Assembly: GCF_900107745.1 (NCBI RefSeq) | Contig: NZ_FNRO01000001.1 | Coordinates: 558,001-622,000, forward strand | Direction: 5' to 3' | DNA: 64,000 bases | Source of the DNA: Variovorax sp. YR216 | Lineage (GTDB): Bacteria > Pseudomonadota > Gammaproteobacteria > Burkholderiales > Burkholderiaceae_C | In this document: in pieces, positions 32,153 through 40,710 of the stretch | Numbering within the stretch: position 1 is the first letter of the stretch | Layout: every line of letters starts with the position of its first letter | Translations under genes and position numbers: made by a program | The notes under the pieces: model-generated | Seen by the model: only the letters and a program-made list of their open reading frames with translations | Databases searched by the model: none | What the model was told of the DNA's origin: nothing

Positions 32153-35100
32153 TTAAACGCGAACAAGGGCCTCTTCTGCCAGGGCCGCAGGGTTTCTCTC
32201 TTCGCGCTTGACGCGGAACCATGCCGCGTACATCGCTGGCAGCGCCAGCAACGTCAGGACGGTCGCGACGATGAGGCCGCCCATGATGGCCACTGCCATG
32301 GGCCCCCAGAACACGCTGCGCGACAGCGGAATCATCGCCAGCACCGCGGCAGCGGCGGTGAGCACGATCGGCCGCAGACGGCGCACCGCGGATTCGACGA
32401 TCGCGTCCCACGTCGGCACACCGGCTGCGCGGTCGTGCTCGATCTGGTCGATCAGGATCACCGCATTGCGCTGGATCATGCCCATCAATGCGATCACGCC
32501 CAGCAATGCAACGAATCCGAAAGGCCGGTTCAGCGCCAGCAACGCACCTGCCACGCCGACGATGCCCAGCGGTCCGGTGATGAACACCAGCACCGAACGG
32601 CTGAAGCTGTGCAGTTGCAGCATCAGCAGCGTGAAGGTGAGGAACAGCATGATCGGCACACCGGCCACGATCGATGCCGATCCCTTGCTGCTTTCCTCCA
32701 CCGCGCCGGCCACCTCGATGCGATAAGCGCCCTGCCCTGCAGCGTGCCACTTGGCTTCGAGCTCGCGCAGCTTGGGAAGGAGCTGACCGGTCACGGTCGC
32801 ACCTTGCAGCCCTTCGACGATGTCGCCCTGCACCGTGATCGCGTAGTCGCGGTTCTCGCGCCACATCACGCCGGGTTCCCAGGTGAAGACCGGCCTCGCG
32901 ATCTGGGTCAGCGGGATCGAGCGGCCCGAAGTGGTGGGGAGATAGGCGTTGCCGATGTCGGAGATCGCCTCGCGCTCGTCCGGTGACTGGCGCAACACGA
33001 TGTCGATGAGGCGGTCGTTCTCGCGGTACTGCCCGACCGTGGTGCCGCTGAACATGGTCCGCGACGCCTGCGCGATCGCCTGGCTGGTCACGCCGAGTGC
33101 GCGCGCCTTGTCCTGGTCGACTTCGAGGCGGATCACCTTCACCGACTCGTTCCAGTTGTCGTTGACGCCGCGCATGTTCGGGTTCTCGCGCATCACGGCC
33201 TTGACCTCGTCGGCGTGCGCGCGCAGTTCGGCCGGTTCGATCCCGATCACGCGGAACTGCACCGGATACGGCACCGGCGGGCCATTGGGCAGCAGTTTCA
33301 CGCGCCCACGCGCCTCCGGAAACTCCTGCGCCAGCAGGCCTGGAAGCTTCAGCCGCAGGGTCTCGCGGTAGTGCAAGTCCTGCGCGAGCACGATCAGTTG
33401 CGAGACGTTGGTCTGGGGAAACACCTGGTCCAGCGGCAGGTAGAAACGCGGCACGCCCGAGCCGATCCAGCTCGTGACCGTCGACACGCCCTCTTCCTTG
33501 CGCAAGCGCTGCTCGACGCGCCTAGCGACTTCCTCGTTCGCGGCGAACGAGGTGCCCTCCGGGAACCACAGGTCGACCAGGATCTCCGGACGGCTCGAAT
33601 CGGGGAAGAACTGCTGCTGCACCTTGCCCATGCCCACGATCCCCAGGCCGAACATCAGCACGGTCGCGCCGATGGTGATCCAGCGGTGCGCCACGCACCA
33701 GTCCACCGTGCGGCGGAAGGTGTTGTAGAACGGCGAGTCGAAGAGTTCGTGCGGCGGCGCGTCGGGGTCATGCGGCTTGACCTTCAGGATGATCGTCCCG
33801 AGGTACGGCACGAAGTACACCGAAACCAGCCAGCTCAGCACCAGCGCGATCACGGTCACCGCGAAGATCGCGAAGGTGTATTCGCCCGTCACCGATTTCG
33901 CGATGCCGATCGGCAGAAAGCCCGCGGCCGTGATCAGCGTGCCGGTCAGCATCGGCTTGGCGGTGACGTCGTAGGCGAAGGTGGCGGCGCGCACCTTGTC
34001 GTAGCCCTCCTCCATCTTCCGCACCATCATCTCGACCGCGATGATCGCGTCGTCCACCAGCAGGCCGAGCGCGATGATCAGCGACCCCAGCGATATCTTG
34101 TGCAGCCCGATGCCAAAGTAGTTCATCGCGAGGAAGGTCACCGCAAGCACGAGAGGAATCGTGATCGCCACCACCAGCCCCGGCCGGATGTCGATGTACC
34201 AGCCGAAGCGCCCGCCCTTGTGCAGGCCGAGCGAGATGAAGCTCACCGCAAGCACGATCGCCACCGCTTCGATCAGCACGTGGATGAATTCGTTGACCGA
34301 GCGCGACACCGAGACGGGCTGGTCCTGCACCTGCACGAGCTTCACGCCGAGTGGTAGCTGCTTTTCGATCTGGTCGGTCGCGCTGCGCAACGACTTGCCG
34401 AGCGCAATGATGTCGCCGCCCTTTGCCATCGACACGCCGAGCGCGATCACTTCCTTGCCCTCGTGCCGCACCTTGACGGCCGGCGGATCGACGTAGGCGC
34501 GATGGATCTCCGCGATGTCGCCCAGACGCATCTGGTTGCCCGAGCTGCCGCGGATCGGCATCGCGCGCAACTGCTCGACATTGGTGAACTGGCCGGCCAC
34601 GCGCACCTGCACGATGTCCTGCGGCGCCTGGATCGTGCCGGCGCTCTCGATCGCGTTCTGCGAGCCGAGCTGCGCGAGCACGTTGTTGAAATCGAGTCCG
34701 AGTTGGGCGAGACGCTTTTGCGAGACCTCGATGAAGACCTTCTCGTCCTGCACGCCGAACTGCTCGACCTTGGCGACATCCTTCACACGCAGCAGGCGCT
34801 GGCGTACATCGTCGGCAAAGGTCTTGAGCTCGGCGTACGAGAAGCCTTCGCTCTCCAGCGCATAGATCACGCCGTAGACGTCGCCGAAGTCGTCGTTGAA
34901 GAACGGACCCTGCACGCCCGCCGGCAGCGTGTAGCGCATGTCGCCGATCTTCTTGCGTACCGTGTACCAGACGTTCGCCACGTCGCCCGGCGGCGAGGAG
35001 TCCTTGATCTGGAAGATGATCTGCGACTCGCCGGGCTTGGAGTAGCTGCGGATCTTGTCCGCGTACGGCGCCTCCTGCAGCGTGCGTTCGAGCTTGTCGG

Positions 35101-35326
35101 TCACCTGCTCGGCCACCTGTTGCGCGGTGGCGCCAGGCCAGTAGGTGCGGACCACCATCGCGCGGAAGGTGAACGGCGGATCCTCGTCCTGGCCGAGCTG
35201 GAAATAGGACGCGAATCCCAGCAGCATCAGCACCAGCATCAGGTAACGGGTGAGCGCCGCGTGGTCGAGCGCCCATTTCGAGAGGTTGAAGCCGGTCTTG
35301 CCGGCGTCGGCTTTGGAGGACGTCAT
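32153..35326 (-). CDS. RND-family efflux pump permease
   Basis: The ATG at 35326 gives 1057 residues (MTSSKADAGKTGFNLSKWAL), the size of an AcrB/MdtC-like pump. A first membrane span (about 20-40) leads into the large periplasmic porter region, then a block of spans with IALGLLVDDAIIAVEMMVRKMEEG, which includes the proton-relay Asp pair of helix 4. A second porter region and the C-terminal membrane block follow. It uses the proton gradient to expel drugs or other compounds. It lies ten bases after the adaptor gene. No outer-membrane factor is in this operon, so it must borrow one. The substrate is unknown. Confidence 0.93.
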   Translation of the reverse strand: MTSSKADAGKTGFNLSKWALDHAALTRYLMLVLMLLGFASYFQLGQDEDPPFTFRAMVVRTYWPGATAQQVAEQVTDKLERTLQEAPYADKIRSYSKPGESQIIFQIKDSSPPGDVANVWYTVRKKIGDMRYTLPAGVQGPFFNDDFGDVYGVIYALESEGFSYAELKTFADDVRQRLLRVKDVAKVEQFGVQDEKVFIEVSQKRLAQLGLDFNNVLAQLGSQNAIESAGTIQAPQDIVQVRVAGQFTNVEQLRAMPIRGSSGNQMRLGDIAEIHRAYVDPPAVKVRHEGKEVIALGVSMAKGGDIIALGKSLRSATDQIEKQLPLGVKLVQVQDQPVSVSRSVNEFIHVLIEAVAIVLAVSFISLGLHKGGRFGWYIDIRPGLVVAITIPLVLAVTFLAMNYFGIGLHKISLGSLIIALGLLVDDAIIAVEMMVRKMEEGYDKVRAATFAYDVTAKPMLTGTLITAAGFLPIGIAKSVTGEYTFAIFAVTVIALVLSWLVSVYFVPYLGTIILKVKPHDPDAPPHELFDSPFYNTFRRTVDWCVAHRWITIGATVLMFGLGIVGMGKVQQQFFPDSSRPEILVDLWFPEGTSFAANEEVARRVEQRLRKEEGVSTVTSWIGSGVPRFYLPLDQVFPQTNVSQLIVLAQDLHYRETLRLKLPGLLAQEFPEARGRVKLLPNGPPVPYPVQFRVIGIEPAELRAHADEVKAVMRENPNMRGVNDNWNESVKVIRLEVDQDKARALGVTSQAIAQASRTMFSGTTVGQYRENDRLIDIVLRQSPDEREAISDIGNAYLPTTSGRSIPLTQIARPVFTWEPGVMWRENRDYAITVQGDIVEGLQGATVTGQLLPKLRELEAKWHAAGQGAYRIEVAGAVEESSKGSASIVAGVPIMLFLTFTLLMLQLHSFSRSVLVFITGPLGIVGVAGALLALNRPFGFVALLGVIALMGMIQRNAVILIDQIEHDRAAGVPTWDAIVESAVRRLRPIVLTAAAAVLAMIPLSRSVFWGPMAVAIMGGLIVATVLTLLALPAMYAAWFRVKREERNPAALAEEALVRV

Positions 35327-35336
35327 CGAGCCGTCC

Positions 35337-36500
35337 TCAGCGCGTGGCGACCGGAGCAATGGGCGCGCGCACCGCGGTCACCGCCGTTTCCGCAGCCGCC
35401 GGCGCCGCCGAGCGGTCCTGGTAGATCGTCACTTTCTGGCCCGGCTGGAGTACATGCACCCCTGCGGCAACCACCAGCATGCCCGGCTCCAGCCCGCGGG
35501 CAATCACCGCGTCGTTGCCGTCGGCAGTCATCACATCGACCGCCTGCGAACGCACGGTCATGGTGGACTTGTCGAGCACCCAGACCGCGGTCCCCTTGCC
35601 CTCCTGCCGCAGGGCGCTCGTCGGCACCTTCAGCACCGGCGCGCCGCTGACAGACAGCGCCTTCGGACGCGCATAGACAGTGGCACCGAGCGCGGGCGCG
35701 GTCGCGGGATCGACGGTCACCTTGACGGTGTAGGTGCGCGTGACTGCATCTGCGCTTGCCGCCACTTCGCGCACCTGCCCTTCGAACTCGCTGCCGTTGG
35801 ACCAGCCACGGACGGCAACGGGCGAACCGGCCTTGATCCGGCCCGCCTTGTCCTCGGGCACCGCGAACACCACGTCTCGCGCGCCGTCCTGAGCCACACG
35901 CACGACCGGCGCGCCGGCAGCGACCACCTGCCCCGGCTCGGCCTCGATCGCGGTGATGATGCCCGGCACGTCGGCCACCAGCGTGGTGTAGTTGGCCTGA
36001 TTGCCCTGCGTCGTCAGTTGGGCCTGTGCCTGTTCGAGCTGGGCCTGTGCGGCCTTGAAAGTGGTCTCGCGGCGCTCGAGATCGGCGCCGCTGATGAAGT
36101 TCTGCGCGCGCAGCTCGCGATAGCGCTTGAGGTCCGCAGCGGCCAGGTCCCGGTTGGTCAGCGCGGCGGCATGCTGCGCACGGGCTGCCTCCGCCGCGAG
36201 CCGGTAGTCCTGCGGATCGAGCTGCGCCAGCACCTGTCCGGCCTGCACATGCTGTCCGAGTTCGGCCTGACGCTTCGTGATCTTGCCCGCCACGCGGAAG
36301 CCGAGGCGCGATTCGACCCGGGCCCGCACCTCGCCCGAGAACTCGGGCTCGGTGTCATAGCCGCTCACACCGACCGCAATCACCTTGACTGCACGGACAG
36401 GCTCCTCCGCAGCGGGAGGACGGGAGCAACCCGCGAGAACGAACGCGGCAACCAATGCGCCGACGCAGAGCGGGACCCGGAGATGTGAGGAGGCGGTCAT
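35337..36500 (-). CDS. RND efflux periplasmic adaptor (membrane fusion lipoprotein)
   Basis: The 387-residue precursor starts MTASSHLRVPLCVGALVAAFVLAGC, with lipobox VLAGC at residue 25. The lipoyl half-motifs (GFRVAGKITKRQAELGQHVQAGQVLAQLDP) are separated by a long coiled-coil hairpin rich in Ala/Gln/Leu. A beta-barrel and membrane-proximal domain follow. It links the inner-membrane pump to an outer-membrane channel. It is the first gene of the operon, and a strong promoter overlapped by a TetR-type operator lies about 30 bases upstream. Confidence 0.93.
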   Translation of the reverse strand: MTASSHLRVPLCVGALVAAFVLAGCSRPPAAEEPVRAVKVIAVGVSGYDTEPEFSGEVRARVESRLGFRVAGKITKRQAELGQHVQAGQVLAQLDPQDYRLAAEAARAQHAAALTNRDLAAADLKRYRELRAQNFISGADLERRETTFKAAQAQLEQAQAQLTTQGNQANYTTLVADVPGIITAIEAEPGQVVAAGAPVVRVAQDGARDVVFAVPEDKAGRIKAGSPVAVRGWSNGSEFEGQVREVAASADAVTRTYTVKVTVDPATAPALGATVYARPKALSVSGAPVLKVPTSALRQEGKGTAVWVLDKSTMTVRSQAVDVMTADGNDAVIARGLEPGMLVVAAGVHVLQPGQKVTIYQDRSAAPAAAETAVTAVRAPIAPVATR

Positions 36501-36528
36501 GAATCACCCTTGAAAGACGAGCGGGGTC

Positions 36529-36578
36529 ACTAATGACCGGCCGGTTAGTAATCTAGGGTAAACGCGGGGGGCTGTCAA
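36529..36578 (-). promoter_or_regulatory. Promoter with TetR-type operator for RND operon
   Basis: On the minus strand TTGACA (36578-36573), a 17-base spacer and TAGATT (36555-36550) make a near-consensus sigma-70 promoter. Overlapping the -10 and start region is a 24-base imperfect palindrome (36529-36552), centred on CCGGCCGG with half-sites ATTACTAACCGG and ACTAATGACCGG (9 of 12 matching). Such ACTnACCGG sites next to RND adaptor genes are typical of TetR/AcrR repressors. No tetR gene is in the window, so the repressor is encoded elsewhere. Confidence 0.8.
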
Positions 36579-36606
36579 TGAAAACAGCGGCCGCTCCGTG
36601 GGCCTA

Positions 36607-38520
36607 TCAGGTTCTCTGGCCCATCTCCACCAGCCGGTTGTCGGGGAGCTGGAAATAGTCCGAGGCACGACCGGCGTTGCGCTGCAGCCAGCCGAACAGC
36701 GCGCGCCGCAAGGGGTTCATCTGCGGCAGCCGTTCGTCGCCCACCGAGGCACGCGAGACGAAGTAGGAGGTGGTCATCGAATCGCAGGCCAGCGCCTTCT
36801 GGTAGGCCAGGATGCGGATGAACTCGGGCACGTTGGGCCGTTCCATGAAGCCGTGCCGCGCAGTCACGACCCAGATGCCATGGCCGAGCTGCTCGGCCTC
36901 GATTCGCAATCGCGCGTCCACGCGCGGCGTGTCGCACGACTGCACCCTGAGCACGATGACCTGCGAGTGCAGTACCTGGTTGTGCTTGAGGTTGAGGAGC
37001 AGTGCATGCGGCACGGTTTCGGCATCGGGATTGAGGAACACCGCCGTGCCCTTGATCCGGTGCGGCATGTCGGCGGCGAGCGATTCGACGAAGGGCGCCA
37101 GCGGCAGCCGCTCTGCCTCGGCCGCCTGGAGCCCGAGGCGCCGGCCGGTGGCCCACGTCGTGAAGACCGCCATCACGATCACCGCGACCGCCAGCGTCAG
37201 CCAGCCGCCGTCCGCGATCTTCAGGCTGTTGGCAATGACGAAGGTCATGTCGACGAACGCGAAGACCAGCGTGCCGATCACCACCGCCACGCGATTCCAG
37301 CGCCACAGCTTGTACGCGATGATCCCGGCCAGCAGCGTGGTGGTGACCATCGTGATCGACACCGCGATGCCATAGGCTGCCGACAACGCACTCGAACTCC
37401 GGAAGCCGAGCACCAGCAGCACCACGCCGACCATCAGGAGCCAGTTGACGCCCGGCACGTAGATCTGACCGATGGCCTCGCCCGAGGTCTGCACGATGCG
37501 CATGCGGGGCAGATAGCCCATGCGCATGGCCTGGCCCGTGATCGAAAACGCGCCGGAAATGACTGCCTGCGAGGCGATGACCGTGGCCATCGCCGCGAGA
37601 ACCACCATGGCCAGTACCGCCCAGGGCGGAAAAAGCCGGAAGAACGGGTTGTCGATCGCGGCGGGGTTGCCGAGCACCAGCGCGCCCTGGCCGAAATAGT
37701 TCAGCACCAGGGCCGGGAGGGCGATGAAGAGCCATGCGAGGCGGATCGGCCGCGCGCCGAAATGCCCCATGTCCGCGTAGAGCGCCTCGCCGCCCGTGAA
37801 GGCCAGGAACACCGCGCCCAGCACCGCCAGCGACTGCGTCCGATGCGTGAACAGGAAACCCACCGCATGCCGGGGATCGAGCGCGGCGAGAACCTGCGGC
37901 TGGAGCATCACCTGCTGCAGGCCGCCGACCGCGATCACGAGGAACCACAGCAGCATCACCGGCCCGAAGATCCTGCCCACGACACCCGTTCCCCGGCGCT
38001 GGACCGCGAACAGTCCGATGAGGATCGCGATCGCGATGGGCACCACGAACGGCTGCAGCCCCGGCGCCTCGATCTCGAGGCCCTCGACCGCCGAGAGGAC
38101 CGAAATGGCCGGCGTGATCAGGCTGTCGCCATAGAACATCGCCGCCCCCACCAGACCGAGCCCCGCGATCAGTTGCAGCACCCAGGGCGGGGTCTTCGTC
38201 TCGGTCACCGCCTTGCGCGCCAGCGCCTGCAGCGCCAGGATGCCGCCCTCGCCGTCATGGTCGGCGCGCAGCACGAAGACGACGTATTTCAGCGTCACCA
38301 CGACGATGAGGCCCCAGAACACCAGCGACAGGAGACCGAGCACCGCTTCCGGGGTGAACGGAATGCCGTGGTCGGGATTCAGCGTTTCCTTGAAGGCATA
38401 GAGCGGTGAGGTTCCGATGTCGCCGAACACGACGCCCAGCGCCGCAATCATCACCCCGGGTCCGGCACGGGGATGGGCGGCGGAATCCCCGGGATTCCCT
38501 GGCTGCGACGTTGTTTTCAT
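36607..38520 (-). CDS. kup: Low-affinity potassium transporter Kup
   Basis: The ATG at 38520 (MKTTSQPGNPGDS, with GGAGG nine bases upstream) gives 637 residues. The Kup signature GVVFGDIGTSPLYAFKE lies in the first of about twelve membrane helices, and FVLRADHDGEGGILAL and GGEALYADMGHFG follow, as in E. coli Kup. The C-terminal ~180 residues form the cytoplasmic domain. Kup imports K+ with protons, mainly at low pH. The gene is divergent from hpnC, with the two starts only tens of bases apart. Confidence 0.95.
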   Translation of the reverse strand: MKTTSQPGNPGDSAAHPRAGPGVMIAALGVVFGDIGTSPLYAFKETLNPDHGIPFTPEAVLGLLSLVFWGLIVVVTLKYVVFVLRADHDGEGGILALQALARKAVTETKTPPWVLQLIAGLGLVGAAMFYGDSLITPAISVLSAVEGLEIEAPGLQPFVVPIAIAILIGLFAVQRRGTGVVGRIFGPVMLLWFLVIAVGGLQQVMLQPQVLAALDPRHAVGFLFTHRTQSLAVLGAVFLAFTGGEALYADMGHFGARPIRLAWLFIALPALVLNYFGQGALVLGNPAAIDNPFFRLFPPWAVLAMVVLAAMATVIASQAVISGAFSITGQAMRMGYLPRMRIVQTSGEAIGQIYVPGVNWLLMVGVVLLVLGFRSSSALSAAYGIAVSITMVTTTLLAGIIAYKLWRWNRVAVVIGTLVFAFVDMTFVIANSLKIADGGWLTLAVAVIVMAVFTTWATGRRLGLQAAEAERLPLAPFVESLAADMPHRIKGTAVFLNPDAETVPHALLLNLKHNQVLHSQVIVLRVQSCDTPRVDARLRIEAEQLGHGIWVVTARHGFMERPNVPEFIRILAYQKALACDSMTTSYFVSRASVGDERLPQMNPLRRALFGWLQRNAGRASDYFQLPDNRLVEMGQRT

Positions 38521-38575
38521 GATGTGGAGATCCTCCGGTGCCGGATCGTACCCGCGGTGCAGCACAATCCGCCGC

Positions 38576-39472
38576 GTGTCAACCCGTGCCCCTCCGATCG
38601 TCGCCGCGCCGCCGACCCACTACGAAAACTTCCCCGTCGCCTCCTGGCTCTGCCCGCCGCGACTGCGGCCGCCGATCGCCGCGATCTACGGCTTTGCGCG
38701 CACGGCGGACGACATCGCCGACGAAGGCGACGCCAGCGCCGCGCAGCGCCTCGACGACTTGCGCGCCTATCGCGACGATCTCGCGGCCGCGGCGCGCGGA
38801 ACGCCCCCTTCGCCGCGCTGGCCCGAGGTGTTCGGCCCACTCGTGCACGCGATGCACGGCTTCGCGCTGCCCGAGCAACTCCTCGCCGATCTCCTGTCCG
38901 CTTTCATGCAGGACATCGAGAAGACGCGCGATCGCACCGGTTATGCGGACCGATCCGAACTGCTCGACTATTGCCGCCGCTCCGCCAACCCGGTCGGCCG
39001 GCTGTTGCTGCATCTGTACGGCGTGAACGACGAGCGATCGCTCCGCCAGAGCGATGCGATCTGCAGCGCGCTGCAGCTCATCAATTTCTGGCAGGACCTG
39101 AGCGTCGACCTGCCGCGCGGCCGCTACTACCTGCCGCGCCAGGACTGCGAGGCGCACGGGTTGAGCGCGTCGAGCTTCGAGACCTTCCAGCCGCTCGGTC
39201 CGGCGCCCGCGCCGGCACCGGCGATCGCACTGGTCGCCAGCCTCGTCCGATGGGCCCGCGACCTGATGCGCGAAGGCGCGCCGCTGGTGCACGCGCTGCC
39301 GGGCCGCGCCGGGTGGGAGCTGCGCTTCGTGGTCCAGGGCGGCTGCCTCATCCTCGACAAGATCGAGGCGCTCGGTTGCGACACCTTCGCGTCCCGGCCG
39401 ACGGTCGGCAAGGCCGATGCGCCGCTGCTCGCGTGGCGGGCGCTGCGTATGCGGAGACAATCGCAAGGATGA
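38576..39472 (+). CDS. hpnC: Squalene synthase subunit HpnC
   Basis: HpnC, D and E convert two farnesyl diphosphates to squalene through presqualene diphosphate and hydroxysqualene. HpnC releases hydroxysqualene from presqualene diphosphate. The trans-prenyltransferase motifs GFARTADDIADEGD and NFWQDLSVDLPRGRYYLP are present. I chose GTG 38576 (VSTRAPPIVAAPPTHYENFP, 298 residues), which matches family N-termini. In-frame ATGs at 38519 and 38522 overlap the kup start and add unlike sequence. A repeat (copy C) follows immediately, then hpnD. Confidence 0.9.
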   Translation: MSTRAPPIVAAPPTHYENFPVASWLCPPRLRPPIAAIYGFARTADDIADEGDASAAQRLDDLRAYRDDLAAAARGTPPSPRWPEVFGPLVHAMHGFALPEQLLADLLSAFMQDIEKTRDRTGYADRSELLDYCRRSANPVGRLLLHLYGVNDERSLRQSDAICSALQLINFWQDLSVDLPRGRYYLPRQDCEAHGLSASSFETFQPLGPAPAPAPAIALVASLVRWARDLMREGAPLVHALPGRAGWELRFVVQGGCLILDKIEALGCDTFASRPTVGKADAPLLAWRALRMRRQSQG

Positions 39473-39473
39473 A

Positions 39474-39567
39474 TCTCACCCCCGTTGCTTGCTCACTTCG
39501 TGTAGCCGCCTCCCCCCTCAAGGGGGCGCACCCAGCGGCCCGGCAAAGCCGGCTCCGCGGGAGCCCT
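39474..39567 (-). repeat. Dispersed extragenic repeat, copy C
   Basis: The plus strand reads CTCACCCCCGTTGCTTGCTC, ACTTCGTGTAGCCGCC, a CCCCCCTCAAGGGGG hairpin, then CGGCCCGGCAAAGCCGGC. It starts within a few bases of the hpnC stop and fills most of the hpnC-hpnD spacer. Confidence 0.88.
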
Positions 39568-39602
39568 GATGTAGACCGTACAGCTGGTGGAGTCACTGGA
39601 GC

Positions 39603-40442
39603 GTGACACCCGAGCAGTACGTCCAGGACAAGGCCGCTGCATCGGGCAGCAGTTTTTATTACGCGTTCCTGTTTTTGCCGAAGCTGCGCCGCGCGGCGAT
39701 CACCGCCTTTTATGCGTTCTGCCGCGAGATCGACGACGTGGTCGACGAAGTCAGCGACCCCGGCGTCGCCGCGACCAAGCTCGCGTGGTGGCGCGCCGAG
39801 GTGTCGCAAGCCTTCGCCGGCCAGCCGCACCACCCGGTGATGCAGGCGCTGATGCTGTACACGGCCGAATACGGCATCGAGGAACGTCAACTTCAGGAAG
39901 TGATCCAGGGCTGCCAGATGGACCTGGAGCAGACGCGCTATCTCGACTTCCAGGCGCTGCGCCGTTACTGCCACCTCGTCGCCGGTGTCGTCGGCGAAGG
40001 TGCGGCGCGCATCTTCGGACAGACCGACCCGCAGACTACCGCCTACGCGCACAAGCTCGGCCTGGCGCTGCAACTGACCAACATCATCCGCGACGTCGGC
40101 GAGGACGCATTGCGAGGCCGCATCTACCTGCCAGTGAACGAGCTGCAGCAGTTCGACGTCAAGGCGCACGAGATCCTCAACCGCGTGCATTCCGATCGCT
40201 TCGTCGCGCTGATGAAGTTCCAGGCAGCGCGCGCCCAGGCGGCCTACGACGAAGCGCTCGGCCTGCTCCCGGCAGCCGACCGCCGCGCACAGAAGCCCGG
40301 ACTGATGATGGCCAGCATCTATCGCACGCTGCTCTCTGAAATCGAGCGCGACAACTTCCAGGTTCTCAACCAGCGCGTGAGCCTGACGCCGGTGCGCAAG
40401 CTGTGGCTGGCGTGGCGTGTCCAGGCACTCGGGAAGCTGTGA
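39603..40442 (+). CDS. hpnD: Presqualene diphosphate synthase HpnD
   Basis: This 279-residue prenyltransferase condenses two farnesyl diphosphates to presqualene diphosphate. Both Asp-rich motifs are present: FYAFCREIDDVVDEV and LQLTNIIRDVGEDALRGRIYLP, with the diagnostic GSSFYYAFLFLP opening. It starts at GTG 39603, and no closer ATG exists. The gene is flanked by repeat copies C (before) and D (after), so hpnC, D and E are each separated by such elements rather than closely packed. Confidence 0.94.
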   Translation: MTPEQYVQDKAAASGSSFYYAFLFLPKLRRAAITAFYAFCREIDDVVDEVSDPGVAATKLAWWRAEVSQAFAGQPHHPVMQALMLYTAEYGIEERQLQEVIQGCQMDLEQTRYLDFQALRRYCHLVAGVVGEGAARIFGQTDPQTTAYAHKLGLALQLTNIIRDVGEDALRGRIYLPVNELQQFDVKAHEILNRVHSDRFVALMKFQAARAQAAYDEALGLLPAADRRAQKPGLMMASIYRTLLSEIERDNFQVLNQRVSLTPVRKLWLAWRVQALGKL

Positions 40443-40533
40443 CTCGCCCCCAGGCTTGCTCACTGCGTGTAGCCGCCCACCCCCTACCGGGGGCAACACC
40501 GGCGGCCCGGCAAAGCCGGTTCCGCGGTGTTTC
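40443..40533 (-). repeat. Dispersed extragenic repeat, copy D (inverted partner of E)
   Basis: The plus strand reads CTCGCCCCCAGGCTTGCTCA, CTGCGTGTAGCCGCC, a CCCCCTACCGGGGG hairpin, and CCCGGCAAAGCCGGTTCCGCGG. It begins at the hpnD stop. It faces copy E in the opposite orientation about 90 bases away. Confidence 0.9.
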
Positions 40534-40620
40534 GCGAACGGGCCCGGCTGCGCCGGCCAAGGGTCTGGCAGCGCAGCGCCCGTGTGTGGCGGCGCGAAGC
40601 GGTCGCCTGTTCGAGGGCAG

Positions 40621-40708
40621 CCGCGGAACCGGCTTGGCCGGGCCGCTGGCTGCGCCCCCGGCAGGGGGGTGGCGAAGCGACACGAAGTGCGCGCAGCCTG
40701 GGGGCGAG
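40621..40708 (+). repeat. Dispersed extragenic repeat, copy E (abuts hpnE start)
   Basis: The plus strand reads CCGCGGAACCGGCTTGGCCG, a hairpin core CCCCCGGCAGGGGGG, then CACGAAGTGCGCGCAGCCTG and GGGGGCGAG, ending two bases before the hpnE ATG. Its last bases serve as the only visible ribosome-site-like sequence for hpnE. It is the one copy in the window that sits before a gene start and not after a stop. Confidence 0.88.
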
Positions 40709-40710
40709 CA

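Noticed and set aside
40417..40710. Upstream extension of hpnE through repeats D and E
   Set aside because: The frame is open only because the repeats lack stops. The FAD motif and family N-terminus begin at ATG 40711.
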